Source: JBJHBP01 sp050485645 (GTDB lineage: Bacteria; Pseudomonadota; Gammaproteobacteria; Steroidobacterales; Rariloculaceae). Taken from it: a stretch of 64,000 nucleotides of DNA. Shown here piece after piece: positions 1-8,883 of the stretch; position 1 is the stretch's first letter, and every line of letters begins with the position of its first letter. Position numbers and translations under genes: made by a program. Where the stretch lies: the NCBI GenBank assembly GCA_050485645.1, contig JBJHBT010000003.1:62001-126000 (forward strand), in the 5' to 3' direction. The notes under the pieces were generated by a model. That model saw nothing but the letters and a program-made list of their open reading frames with translations, searched no databases and was not told the DNA's origin.

Positions 1-275
1 TGGACGATACGCAGGATCCTCAGGCGTTCATCGGGATCGGGGACCTGTCGGCTGAGGCGACGTGACATGTCGGTGAGCCAGACTTCGGCGTCGAAGCGGT
101 CGCGGAAGCTGCTGGCATCGTCCACCGCCGACAGCAGTATCTCGCGCAGTTGCGGATCGGGGCCGGAGCGCGCGTCATTGGCTCGGGTTTCACCGGCGGC
201 CAGCGCAGCGGTGAGCAGCAGCATCAGCCCCGCGGCTGCGCCACGCCCGCATCGGTGCAGGCAGCCGGGGGTCAC
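1..275 (-). CDS. Lytic murein transglycosylase, N-terminal fragment
   Basis: Only the first 91 codons are inside the window; the gene runs off the left edge. The GTG start overlaps the proS stop in a GTGA arrangement, so the two are translationally coupled. The N-terminus reads as a signal peptide: basic start, a hydrophobic LMLLLTAALAA core and a small-residue cleavage region. After it comes SFRDRFDAEVWLTDMSRRL, which resembles the entry region of SLT-type transglycosylases often found next to proS in gammaproteobacteria. The catalytic SLT domain is not visible, so the assignment rests on this short segment and on context. Expected role: periplasmic cleavage of peptidoglycan glycan strands. 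Confidence 0.6.
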   Translation of the reverse strand, partial: MTPGCLHRCGRGAAAGLMLLLTAALAAGETRANDARSGPDPQLREILLSAVDDASSFRDRFDAEVWLTDMSRRLSRQVPDPDERLRILRIV

Positions 276-1978
276 GCGGCCCCGCTCCCGAGCTGTTCGA
301 GTACCGATGCGAGCGGGATCAGGCGGGGTTCCGGATCCCGGCGTGCCTTGTACTCTATGTCGCCGTTGTCGAAGCCTGCCTCGGTGAGCACCAGTCGGTG
401 CGGAATGCCAAGCAGGTCGGCGTCGGCGAACTTGAAACCGGGCCGCGCCGGGCGATCGTCCAGCAGCACTTCCAGGCCCGCCGCGGTGAGATCGGCGTAC
501 ACCTTGTCCACCGCCTCACGAACGCGCAGCGACTTGTCGTAGTTGATCGGTATCAGAATCACGTCGAATGGTGCGATGGCAGCTGGCCAGATGATGCCCC
601 GATCATCATGATTCTGTTCAATCGCCGCGGCTACGACACGCGTCACACCGATGCCGTAACAGCCCATCTGCATGGCCCGTTTGCGGCCGTCCGCATCCAG
701 CACAGTGGCCTGCATGGCTTCGCTGTACCGGGTGCCGAGCCGGAAGATCTGCCCCACCTCGATGCCACGTGCCACCTTCAGTTCGCCGCCACCGCCGGGG
801 CTGGGATCACCGGCCACGGCCATGCGCAGATCCGCGACAGCCGGCAGTGGCAGGTCCCGGTCCCAGTTCGCCCCGGTGTAGTGGTAGTCCACACGGTTCG
901 CGCCGGTCACGAAATCTGTCAGCAGCGCGGCGGCCTGGTCCACATACATCGGCAGCGACAGATCCCTGGGGCCGACGAAGCCGGGCTCGCAGCCAGTTGC
1001 GGCCAGCACTTCGGCGGCGCGCAGCATGGTCAGCGGCTGCGCGACACCGTGCAGCCGCTGCGCCTTGACGGCGTTGAGTTCATGGTCGCCGCGCAGCAGC
1101 AGCGCAACTGCCGGCGATTCGGTGCCGCGCACCAGCAGCATCTTCAGGCATTGTCGGGCCGGCACCTTCAGAAACCCGGACAGGGCGGCGATCGAACCCA
1201 CCTGTGGCGTGTGGGTCAGAATCAGGTCCTGTGTCGGGGCGGTGCGCTGACCGGCCGGCGCGGGCAGGTCGACGACCTCGACGTTGCCCGCGAACCCGTC
1301 CTCGTCGCAGTAGGCGATCGCGTCCTCGCCTGAAGCCGCCAGTACCTGGAACTCTTCCGAGCCGCTGCCGCCGATGGCGCCGGTGTCGGCCTGTACGATG
1401 CGGAACTGCAGCTGCAGCCGGGTGAATATGCGCTGGTAGGCCTCACGCATGTTGCGGTATTCAGCCAGCAGCGATTCCTCGTCGAGATGAAACGAGTACG
1501 CGTCCTTCATCACGAATTCGCGCGATCGCATCACACCGAAGCGCGGACGTATCTCGTCGCGAAACTTGGTCTGGATCTGGTAGTAGTTGACCGGCAGCTG
1601 CCGGTAGCTCTTCAGTTCCTGTCGGGCGAGGTCGGTGATGACCTCCTCGTGGGTGGGACCGAGACAGAAGGCGCGCTCGTGCCGGTCGGTGAATCGCAGC
1701 AGCTCTGGTCCGTAGGCCTCCCAGCGTCCTGATTCCTGCCACAGTTCGGCCGGCTGCACGCCTGGCATGAACACCTCCAGTGCGCCGGCACGATTCATTT
1801 CCTCGCGAATGATGCGCTCCACCTTGCCCAGCACCCGTACACCCAGCGGCAGCCAGGTGTAGATGCCGGAGGCAAGACGGCGTATCAGCCCGGCTCGGAG
1901 CATCAGCTGATGACTGATGACCTCGGCGTCGGAAGGCACTTCCTTGAGTGTGGTCAGCGGCAGTTGGCTCAGGCGCAT
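272..1978 (-). CDS. proS: Prolyl-tRNA synthetase (bacterial type, with editing insert)
   Basis: Charges tRNA-Pro in the cytoplasm. 568 aa, close to the 572 aa of the E. coli enzyme. The class II motif 2 region lies near residues 139-162 (TKFRDEIRPRFGVMRSREF). The bacterial INS editing domain, which hydrolyses Ala-tRNA-Pro, occupies roughly 220-400 and includes HELNAVK, with the lysine conserved in editing domains. The anticodon-binding domain ends the protein. The ATG at 1978 was chosen because MRLSQLPLTTLKEVPSDAEV aligns with the usual start; an upstream extension of 40 codons would run into a repeat element. Divergent from pssA across that repeat-bearing spacer. Confidence 0.97.
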   Translation of the reverse strand: MRLSQLPLTTLKEVPSDAEVISHQLMLRAGLIRRLASGIYTWLPLGVRVLGKVERIIREEMNRAGALEVFMPGVQPAELWQESGRWEAYGPELLRFTDRHERAFCLGPTHEEVITDLARQELKSYRQLPVNYYQIQTKFRDEIRPRFGVMRSREFVMKDAYSFHLDEESLLAEYRNMREAYQRIFTRLQLQFRIVQADTGAIGGSGSEEFQVLAASGEDAIAYCDEDGFAGNVEVVDLPAPAGQRTAPTQDLILTHTPQVGSIAALSGFLKVPARQCLKMLLVRGTESPAVALLLRGDHELNAVKAQRLHGVAQPLTMLRAAEVLAATGCEPGFVGPRDLSLPMYVDQAAALLTDFVTGANRVDYHYTGANWDRDLPLPAVADLRMAVAGDPSPGGGGELKVARGIEVGQIFRLGTRYSEAMQATVLDADGRKRAMQMGCYGIGVTRVVAAAIEQNHDDRGIIWPAAIAPFDVILIPINYDKSLRVREAVDKVYADLTAAGLEVLLDDRPARPGFKFADADLLGIPHRLVLTEAGFDNGDIEYKARRDPEPRLIPLASVLEQLGSGAA

Positions 1979-2078
1979 GGTGGTCGGTGATCTCGCTACG
2001 GGTGATGGGCAAGGCGCCGATTGTAGCGGGCGGCGCTGTGTGGCGCCCAGCGTCGGGTGTGACGGGTTGCGCGGGGTG

Positions 2079-2234
2079 GCCGGGCGGATGCGGGGCATCC
2101 CCTTGCTCAGGGCATCCCCCTTGCCCGGGGACGGCGGAAGAGCGTCCTTGCGCCTTGGCCGCGGCCGTCCTGGCCGCGGACACCCCGGGCAAGGGGGATG
2201 CCCTGAGCAAGGGGATGCCCCGCATCCGCCCGGC
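2079..2234. repeat. Long palindromic repeat, 52-bp perfect inverted arms
   Basis: This sits in the spacer between the divergent genes proS and pssA. The left arm 2079-2130 is the exact reverse complement of the right arm 2183-2234 (52 bp, no mismatch by eye), around a 52-bp centre at 2131-2182. The centre is itself hairpin-prone: ACGGCGGAAGAGCGTCC, then two copies of TGGCCGCGG-like sequence. Inside each arm the motif GGGCATCCCCTTGC occurs twice with small changes. The centre recurs at 17291-17343 in another intergenic palindrome. No ORF here looks real. The rest of the 1979-2328 spacer shows nothing else recognisable. Confidence 0.9.
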
Positions 2235-2328
2235 TTTGGTGTTGTCGCAGATCAGGCACGTGGGGCGTTGCGCGGACCGCCGTGATGCCTCAGCATTGTC
2301 GTGATGGCCGCTCAAACCGTTGTATGTG

Positions 2329-3165
2329 ATGACCAATCCTGATCAGCCAGGCGGGTTGCCCCGGCGCGGCATCTATCTGCTGCCCAATCTTCTGACCACC
2401 GGCGCGCTGTTCGCCGGTTTCTATTCGATTGTCGCGGCCATCGACGGGAATTTTCAGGCCGCGGCGCTGGCCATGTTCGTTGCCATGTTTCTGGACGGAC
2501 TCGACGGCCGGGTCGCGCGACTGACGAGCACCGCCAGTGATTTCGGCAAGGAGTACGACAGTCTGGCCGATATGGTGTCGTTCGGCATTGCGCCGGCGAT
2601 CGTCACCTACCAGTGGGGTGTGGAACGGCTTTCCGAATATGGTGAGGTCTGGGGGCGGCTGGGCTGGCTGGCGGCGTTTCTGTATGCCGTCGCGGCAGCC
2701 ATTCGTCTGGCGCGTTTCAACACCATGGCGGCGCACGAAGACAAGCGCTATTTTCAGGGACTGGCCAGTCCCGCCGCGGCGGCCTGCGTGGCCGCGATGG
2801 TGTGGGTGAGTACCGTCTATCAGATCGAGGGACAGGTCGCGCTCGCGGCGGGCATCTCCATCACAGCGGCCACCGGTCTGTTGATGGTGTCGCGATTCCG
2901 GTATCTGAGCTTCAAGGACGTGAGTCCCGGCAGTCGACTGAGGTTCGGCCAGCTGCTGGCGATTCCGCTGGTGCTGATCGTGATCGCGATCGAGCCGCCG
3001 CTCACCGTGTTCACACTGTTCGTGATCTACGCGGCCTCCGGGCCGGCCGACTGGCTGTGGCGTCGCCACAGGCGCCGGCGTGGCGTCGACGCCACGCCGT
3101 CTGCTCCCGAAGACGCCCAAACTGACGCGGAAGACCCGTCGTGCGACTCCAGGACCGATACCTGA
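2329..3165 (+). CDS. pssA: CDP-diacylglycerol--serine O-phosphatidyltransferase
   Basis: Makes phosphatidylserine, the precursor of phosphatidylethanolamine, from CDP-diacylglycerol and serine at the inner membrane. The CDP-alcohol phosphotransferase motif DG-x2-AR-x8-G-x3-D-x3-D is complete (D59, G60, A63, R64, G73, D77, D81), followed by several hydrophobic helices to about residue 235. The tail is a basic RRHRRRR stretch and then an acidic region. 278 aa. The ATG at 2329 is used; a GTG at 2326 and a TTG at 2320 are in frame and no strong Shine-Dalgarno decides. The 3' end overlaps the next gene by 25 nt. It is the multi-pass family, not the E. coli PssA type. Confidence 0.93.
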   Translation: MTNPDQPGGLPRRGIYLLPNLLTTGALFAGFYSIVAAIDGNFQAAALAMFVAMFLDGLDGRVARLTSTASDFGKEYDSLADMVSFGIAPAIVTYQWGVERLSEYGEVWGRLGWLAAFLYAVAAAIRLARFNTMAAHEDKRYFQGLASPAAAACVAAMVWVSTVYQIEGQVALAAGISITAATGLLMVSRFRYLSFKDVSPGSRLRFGQLLAIPLVLIVIAIEPPLTVFTLFVIYAASGPADWLWRRHRRRRGVDATPSAPEDAQTDAEDPSCDSRTDT

Positions 3166-3893
3166 TCGAGCTCGGGCTACGGCCGTGGGTGCTGCGTGGT
3201 TCATCGCCAGCGGCCCCCGTCAGCGCGTCGTCCGCCGCCACGCAGGAGCCGGCTTCGGCCTCCGCGCAGCGACGTTCACCAGCGGTCGGTCCTGGCATCG
3301 ATCCGGGACAGATGTCGCCGCGCTGGGATGCCCTGGCGGGCGAGGTGAGCGGTTGTACGCGTTGTGCGCTGCATCAGGGTCGCACGCGTACCGTATTCGG
3401 AGTCGGCCGTCGTGATGCGGATCTGCTGGTGATCGGCGAGGCGCCCGGCGCCGAGGAGGATCGCCAGGGAGAACCCTTTGTCGGCCGCGCCGGGCAGCTG
3501 CTGAACGCCATGCTGCTCGCCATCGGCCTGCCGCGTGACGATGTCTACATTGCCAACATCCTCAAGTGCAGGCCGCCTGGCAATCGCGACCCGCAGGCGG
3601 ACGAAATCGCCACCTGCACACCGTACCTCCAGGAACAGATCGCGTTGATCCGGCCGCGTGCGATATTCGCGATCGGCCGCATAGCGGCACAGTGGCTGTT
3701 GCAGTCGGATGCACCGGTCGGTAGGCTGCGCGGGCAGGTTTTCAGGTATGGCGACGCTGGCATCCCGCTGGTCGTGGGCTACCATCCAGCCTATCTTTTG
3801 CGCACTCCGCTTGCGAAGGCCAGGGCATGGGACGACTTGAAACTGGTCAGGCGATTGCTGGGTCAGGACCTCGCAGGCCGCCGGCCTTCGTGA
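3141..3893 (+). CDS. Uracil-DNA glycosylase, family 4 (Fe-S type)
   Basis: Removes uracil from DNA to start base-excision repair. The core holds the family-4 motif GEAPGAEED at residues 99-107, then GEPFVGRAGQLL, and the HPAYLLR motif at 215-221. Four cysteines (C72, C75, C143, C159) match the [4Fe-4S] ligand pattern of this family. An N-terminal part (residues 1-55) begins with RYLIELGLRPWVLR and continues as a low-complexity linker rich in Ala, Ser and Pro, as in proteobacterial members. It starts with GTG inside the end of pssA, which suggests coupled expression; rimI follows 7 nt later. Confidence 0.92.
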   Translation: MRLQDRYLIELGLRPWVLRGSSPAAPVSASSAATQEPASASAQRRSPAVGPGIDPGQMSPRWDALAGEVSGCTRCALHQGRTRTVFGVGRRDADLLVIGEAPGAEEDRQGEPFVGRAGQLLNAMLLAIGLPRDDVYIANILKCRPPGNRDPQADEIATCTPYLQEQIALIRPRAIFAIGRIAAQWLLQSDAPVGRLRGQVFRYGDAGIPLVVGYHPAYLLRTPLAKARAWDDLKLVRRLLGQDLAGRRPS

Positions 3894-3900
3894 GGCCGCA

Positions 3901-4371
3901 ATGATTGCCGCTGTACGTCCTCACGCCCGCATCCGCGTCATGCAGTCAGCCGACCTGAAGGCGGTGGCCGTAGTGGAGAAAGCCGCCTACGTCTATCCAT
4001 GGAGTCTGGGCATTTTTCGTGACTGCCTGCTGGCGGGCTATCACTGTATGGTGCTCGATATGGACGGGCACATCGTTGGTTATGGAATCATGTCGATTGC
4101 TGCTGGCGAAGCGCATCTGCTGAACATCTGCATCCACCCGGACTGGCAGGGTGTCGGGCTGGGTCGGCGTATGCTCAATTCGCTGCTCTCCAGGGCGGAG
4201 CTGGCCGGCGCGCAAACCGTATTTCTCGAAGTGCGGCCATCGAATGCGGTGGCCCTGAGCCTGTATCATTCCGTCGGCTTCCGCCATGTCGGCGTGCGGG
4301 CAGGCTACTATCAGGCCGAAGGTGGTCGTGAAGACGCCGACGTGCTGGCGATGCCGTTCGGCACCGCCTGA
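3901..4371 (+). CDS. rimI: Ribosomal protein S18 alanine N-acetyltransferase
   Basis: GNAT-fold enzyme that uses acetyl-CoA to acetylate the N-terminal alanine of S18; the target gene rpsR lies at 53519-53743 and encodes Met-Ala-Arg. 156 aa. The acetyl-CoA loop is QGVGLG (83-88). E110 and Y122 sit where the catalytic Glu and Tyr of RimI are expected, in FLEVRPSNAVALSLYHSVGF. The C-terminus keeps the family's GREDADVLAM. Seven nt after the UDG stop and 32 nt before prfC, so probably part of a pssA-udg-rimI-prfC transcript. Confidence 0.93.
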   Translation: MIAAVRPHARIRVMQSADLKAVAVVEKAAYVYPWSLGIFRDCLLAGYHCMVLDMDGHIVGYGIMSIAAGEAHLLNICIHPDWQGVGLGRRMLNSLLSRAELAGAQTVFLEVRPSNAVALSLYHSVGFRHVGVRAGYYQAEGGREDADVLAMPFGTA

Positions 4372-4403
4372 TTTTCGAACAACCCTTTCAAACCTCCATT
4401 GCC

Positions 4404-5987
4404 ATGCCAAACGAGCATCTGAAGCGACGTACGTTCGCGATCATTTCACATCCCGACGCTGGCAAGACCACGCTCACGGAGAAACTGCTGCTGTTCGGTG
4501 GAGCGATTACGCTGGCCGGTACGGTCAAGGGCCGAAAGGCGAGCCGGCATGCAACGTCCGACTGGATGCAGCTGGAGCAGGAGCGCGGCATCTCGGTGAC
4601 TTCGTCCGTCATGCAGTTCCCGTACGCGGATCGTCTGGTGAATCTGCTGGATACACCGGGCCATGCAGACTTCTCGGAAGACACCTACCGCACGCTCACG
4701 GCGGTCGACAGTGCGCTGATGGTCATCGATGCCGCCAAGGGCGTGGAGCCGCGCACCATCAAGCTGATGGAAGTCTGCCGCCTGCGCAGTACGCCGATCA
4801 TGAGCTTCATCAACAAGCTCGATCGTGAGGGTCGCGATCCACTGGAACTGCTCGATGACATCGAAACGGTGCTGAAGATTTCGTGTGCGCCGGTTACCTG
4901 GCCCATCGGCATGGGACGCGAGTTTCGCGGCGTTTACCACCTGCTCGAGGATGCCCTGTACCTGTATCAGGATCGCGATGGCAGCCGCCTGCCGCGTACC
5001 GAGCGTATCGAGGGACTGGGTTCGGATGCCGCCGCCGCACGTGTCGGCAGCGGTATTGACGCATTGCGCACCGAGGTGGATCTGATCGTCGGTGCTTCGG
5101 CCCGATTCGATCCGGTGCAGTACCTGGCAGGTTCACAGACACCGGTATTCTTTGGCGCTGCCATTCACAACTTCGGTGTGCGTGAGCTTCTGGACATGTT
5201 TGTCGAGCATGCGCCGGCGCCGCTGCCGCGCGAGACGGAATCAAGGCTGGTGGATCCGTCGGAGGAAGCCGTGAGCGGCTTCGTGTTCAAGATACAGGCC
5301 AATATGGATCCGCAGCATCGCGACCGGATCGCGTTCATGCGCGTGTGCTCGGGACGCTATCGCCAGGGCATGCGGCTTTTCCACACGAGGCTGGGTCGGG
5401 AGGTCCGCGTCGGTGAGGCGATCACTTTTCTGGCCTCGGATCGTCAGCAGGCGGAGGAAGCCTACGCGGGCGACATCATTGGTCTGCACAATCACGGTAC
5501 GATCAATATCGGTGACAGTTTCAGCGAAGGCGAGGCGCTGAAGTTCACCGGTATTCCTGATTTCGCGCCGGAGCTGTTCCGCCGCGCGATGCTGCGCGAT
5601 CCACTCAAGCTCAAGGCCCTGCACAAGGGATTGGCGCAGCTGTGCGAGGAGGGTGCCACCCAGCTGTTCCGTCCGCTGACCGGCAATGAGGTGATTCTTG
5701 GCGCGGTCGGGCCGCTGCAGTTCGATGTCGCCTCGTTCCGACTTCGTGATGAGTATGGGGCGGACTGCAGCTTCGAACATGTCAATATCGCAACGGCACG
5801 CTGGGTCAGCTGCGCGGACCCGAAGGTGCTCGAGGACTTTCAACGCAAGGTGGCATCGAACCTCGCCAGTGATCACACCGGCGCGCTGGTGTATCTGGCG
5901 CCGACAACGGTCAACCTCACCCTGACGCGCGAGCGCTGGCCGGACGTTCAGTTTCACGCCACGCGCGAGCATGGCGTTGCCCATTGA
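4404..5987 (+). CDS. prfC: Peptide chain release factor 3
   Basis: Translational GTPase that removes RF1/RF2 from the ribosome after termination. 527 aa, near the 529 aa of E. coli RF3. The G1 loop HPDAGKTT (about 16-23) and the G3 motif DTPGHADF are intact, with NKLD as G4. After the EF-Tu-like domain II comes the RF3-specific C-terminal domain with PLQFDVASFRLRDEYG. The stop codon abuts the stop of the convergent tgpA with no spacer, the two together forming the palindrome TGATCA. Confidence 0.97.
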   Translation: MPNEHLKRRTFAIISHPDAGKTTLTEKLLLFGGAITLAGTVKGRKASRHATSDWMQLEQERGISVTSSVMQFPYADRLVNLLDTPGHADFSEDTYRTLTAVDSALMVIDAAKGVEPRTIKLMEVCRLRSTPIMSFINKLDREGRDPLELLDDIETVLKISCAPVTWPIGMGREFRGVYHLLEDALYLYQDRDGSRLPRTERIEGLGSDAAAARVGSGIDALRTEVDLIVGASARFDPVQYLAGSQTPVFFGAAIHNFGVRELLDMFVEHAPAPLPRETESRLVDPSEEAVSGFVFKIQANMDPQHRDRIAFMRVCSGRYRQGMRLFHTRLGREVRVGEAITFLASDRQQAEEAYAGDIIGLHNHGTINIGDSFSEGEALKFTGIPDFAPELFRRAMLRDPLKLKALHKGLAQLCEEGATQLFRPLTGNEVILGAVGPLQFDVASFRLRDEYGADCSFEHVNIATARWVSCADPKVLEDFQRKVASNLASDHTGALVYLAPTTVNLTLTRERWPDVQFHATREHGVAH

Positions 5988-7967
5988 TCAGCGAGCGTCG
6001 CCAGAGGGATTGAACGTGGTGACCCGCTGCCGCAGTTCGCGCAGCGGGTTGCCGCTCCCGGCCGGTTCGTAGCGGGCACGCAGGTAGGCCGCCACGATCG
6101 CGTCCACTTCCTCGCGCAGCTTCGGGCGCGCCGCGGCGGCACGCGCCGCGAACGCGGCCGGTGCCTCGCCCGGGCGCCGTGGCGCGACCGCCAGCTTCTC
6201 GAGCCGGCGACAGAATACGTCGAACAGCTGCGCCGCCGGGTCAACCGGTCGCCGCCGCATGCCGGTGCGTGACAGTACGACGGCCATCACCAGCACGCAT
6301 GTCGCCAGCGCGATTGCGGCCGCGGCAAGCAGCTCGGCGATGCCGACGCGCTGAAGACCCAGCCGCTCCAGCAGCGAACGCTGCTCCTGTAGGCTGAAAC
6401 CCATCACCCACTGGTTCCAGTAGCGGTCCGCGGCGTCGCGGAACATCTCCAGTTGATAGGCCAGCCGCAGGCGGCTGCTGGCGAACATGCCAGACCCGGC
6501 CGCCGCGAAGGCCGACCCGGCCGCTCCGAGATCGATGCGTTCGGGTGCGACCGCCGCGGTGGGGTCCGCACGTACCCAGCCTTCGCCGTCCAGCCAGACT
6601 TCCGTCCATGCGTGTGCGTCGGACTGCCGGACCGTGTAGTAACCGCCCAGGGGATTGCGCTCGCCACCGTGATAGCCGGTTACCACGCGTGCCGGTATAC
6701 CGGCGGCACGCATCAGCACGGCCAATGCCGACGCATAGTGTTCGCAGAAGCCCGAACGCGTTTCGAACAGGAATTCGTCGGTGGCGTCGGCACCCAGCGG
6801 CGGTGGTCTCAGGGTGTAGTGAAACGGTTGTTCGGCGAACATGGTCAGTGCCTGCATCAGCAGCGCGCGCGGTGCCGGGTCCTGCTGGCGCCACGAGCTG
6901 GCCAGTGCCCGTGTGCGCGGGTTGCCGTCCGATGGCAGTGCTGTGTAATGACGGAACTGCTCCGCGGACAATGACCGCGCCGTGCGATAGTCGAGATGGG
7001 ATGTCACCTGATACGTCTGCGCCCGCTGCCGGGGCGCATCGGTGCTGTGGAGCTGTTGCAGTGCATCGCGGCGGATGCGGTCGCGCGGCGACCACTGCGC
7101 CGGCATTTCCAGTGCAAAGACGCGACTGCTTCGCTGCGGTTCCAGCTGCACGGTGTAGTGCAGGGGTTCGCCTTGGAATTCGATTGCTTCCGCCACTGTG
7201 CTGATGGCGCCACGCTGCACGGACCAGCGACGGCCATCGAATTCGGTCATCACCGGTCCGCGCCAGTACATCTGCGCGCCTTCCGGTGCGAGGTCGGCGA
7301 ACTCCACACGGAATGCGATCTCCGTCGACAGGCCCAGTTCGGCGATGTCGCCCGGACTCATGCTATCGGACAGCCCGGTGATCGCGCCCTGCGACTGTAC
7401 CGGCATACCCCACAGTGGACCGGGCAGTCTCGGGAACAGCACGAACAGCAGGATCATCACCGGCATGGCCTGCAGCAGCAGTCTGCCCGCCTGTCTGGCC
7501 GTCGTGGCAGGCGGCAGCGCCGGACCCTGTCGTCCCACCTGCAGTAAACCCACGGTGGCCACGAAAACGAAGGCGCACAACCAGACCAGCGACCAGGGGC
7601 CACGGTCCTGAAGCACGCTGGCGAACACCAGGAAGTAGCAGAGGATCATCAGCAGCAGCTGATCGCGGCGGCTGCGGGTCTCCACGAACTTCAGCGCCAC
7701 CATGACCACCAGCAGCGCGCTGCCGGCCTCAAGACCGGTGACGGTATTGAACTGCACCAGCACCGCCGAGAAGGCGGTCAGCGCCAGCAGCAGGCGAGGG
7801 ATCAGCCGCGGGCGGGCCCAGCCCCGATGCGCGGCCAGCAGCCGCCAGCCGACTGCCGTGATCAGCAGTACCGGAATCCACATCGGCAGCACGGTCCAGT
7901 GCAGTACGCTCGCACCGGTGATCGTGGCCGCCGTGAACAGCAGGCTGTGCAGGCTAAGCGGCTTCAT
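5988..7967 (-). CDS. tgpA: TgpA-like membrane transglutaminase (DUF3488/Tgase/DUF4129)
   Basis: Inner-membrane protein with a periplasmic transglutaminase-like domain, related to P. aeruginosa TgpA. Residues 1-185 contain about six hydrophobic helices (DUF3488). The Tgase core has a Cys-His-Asp triad: C408 in RSGFCEHYASA, H452 in SDAHAWTEVW, D468 in RADPT. One further membrane helix lies near 555-575, followed by a cytoplasmic DUF4129-type tail. 659 aa. The ATG at 7967 overlaps the DUF58 stop by 14 nt; a start 18 nt upstream is less typical. Last gene of the moxR-DUF58-tgpA operon. The natural substrate is not known; a role in envelope protein or peptide handling is inferred. Confidence 0.9.
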   Translation of the reverse strand: MKPLSLHSLLFTAATITGASVLHWTVLPMWIPVLLITAVGWRLLAAHRGWARPRLIPRLLLALTAFSAVLVQFNTVTGLEAGSALLVVMVALKFVETRSRRDQLLLMILCYFLVFASVLQDRGPWSLVWLCAFVFVATVGLLQVGRQGPALPPATTARQAGRLLLQAMPVMILLFVLFPRLPGPLWGMPVQSQGAITGLSDSMSPGDIAELGLSTEIAFRVEFADLAPEGAQMYWRGPVMTEFDGRRWSVQRGAISTVAEAIEFQGEPLHYTVQLEPQRSSRVFALEMPAQWSPRDRIRRDALQQLHSTDAPRQRAQTYQVTSHLDYRTARSLSAEQFRHYTALPSDGNPRTRALASSWRQQDPAPRALLMQALTMFAEQPFHYTLRPPPLGADATDEFLFETRSGFCEHYASALAVLMRAAGIPARVVTGYHGGERNPLGGYYTVRQSDAHAWTEVWLDGEGWVRADPTAAVAPERIDLGAAGSAFAAAGSGMFASSRLRLAYQLEMFRDAADRYWNQWVMGFSLQEQRSLLERLGLQRVGIAELLAAAAIALATCVLVMAVVLSRTGMRRRPVDPAAQLFDVFCRRLEKLAVAPRRPGEAPAAFAARAAAARPKLREEVDAIVAAYLRARYEPAGSGNPLRELRQRVTTFNPSGDAR

Positions 7968-8883
7968 CGCTGCCGAACAGTGCAAGTGCTTTCAGACAGG
8001 TGGCCAGATGGCGATGGCCATGGTCCGGTGCAATCACCGTGCCGGGCAGGTTCAGACCGTAGTCGCGCTGCTCGGCCTCGGCATCCAGACACCAGCGCGT
8101 CAGCTGCGACAGCCTGCTTTCGACATCCGGATCGCCGGTCATGGTGAGGTCCAGTACGATCGCTTCCCTGCGCGAGCCGGAGAATTCCTTCAGCAGCCAC
8201 TGGTTGCTGCGCGCGTAGGCCTTCCATGCAATGCGCCGGGGCGGATCGTGCGGCAATGCGGTGCGCAGGCCGGCGAAGTCGTCGCCTTCGCCGTGTCGGC
8301 TGTTGCCGGTTGCGGCATGCAGCGGCGGTTCAGGCAGTGGTCGCCCCGGCGCGGCGGGCTGCGGATACACCAGGCAGCGTGCCGCGAGCCGGACGGGCGA
8401 CCAAGCATGGAAGAACTTTGCCGGATGCTGTGTCGTGATGGAACAGCGTGGCAGTTCCAGCCAGCCGCGACGCTGTGTGGCCAGGGGCAGCGCAAGCTGG
8501 CCGTGCATGCCGGCTGGAACATCGACCGGCGTGCTGTGGCGTTTGCCGCAGCGTACGCGAATATCCAGGCGGGGCAGTGCGGTATCATTGCCCAACGTGA
8601 ATACGAAACGGGCCGAGTCGCCGGCGAACACCGGCTGTGCGCTTACGCCGCGCAGCGTCAGACCGAGCAGATTGCGATGACAGTGGTACATCGTCACGAT
8701 GCCCAGCCCGCACAGCAGAAAGGTCAGCAGGAATCCGAGGTTGGCGCCATAGTTCAGCGATCCCAGCAGCATCGCGAAGACCAGTGCGCCGAACGCCAGG
8801 CCGAAGCGTGTCGGGAGAATGTAGATCCGGCGACGGCTGAGCGTCTGCGATGCCTCACCCGCCGCGTGTAACGCCGCGTTCAC
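7954..8883 (-). CDS. DUF58 domain protein, two membrane helices
   Basis: 309 aa. Two hydrophobic helices near residues 28-68 are followed by a soluble region holding the DUF58 core, including GEGDDFAGLRTALPHDPPRRIAWKA split around R and W positions typical of the family, and a von Willebrand-A-like segment beginning AIVLDLTM. DUF58 proteins regularly pair with MoxR ATPases, which are thought to act as chaperones or assembly factors for such membrane complexes. Starts with GTG, sharing 4 nt (GTGA) with the moxR stop, and overlaps tgpA downstream. Exact role unknown; likely a structural partner linking the ATPase with the transglutaminase. Confidence 0.88.
   Translation of the reverse strand: MNAALHAAGEASQTLSRRRIYILPTRFGLAFGALVFAMLLGSLNYGANLGFLLTFLLCGLGIVTMYHCHRNLLGLTLRGVSAQPVFAGDSARFVFTLGNDTALPRLDIRVRCGKRHSTPVDVPAGMHGQLALPLATQRRGWLELPRCSITTQHPAKFFHAWSPVRLAARCLVYPQPAAPGRPLPEPPLHAATGNSRHGEGDDFAGLRTALPHDPPRRIAWKAYARSNQWLLKEFSGSRREAIVLDLTMTGDPDVESRLSQLTRWCLDAEAEQRDYGLNLPGTVIAPDHGHRHLATCLKALALFGSDEAA

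Noticed and set aside
1979..2336. Open frames in the proS-pssA spacer on both strands
   Set aside because: They are translations of the inverted repeat arms and lack any start context or homology.
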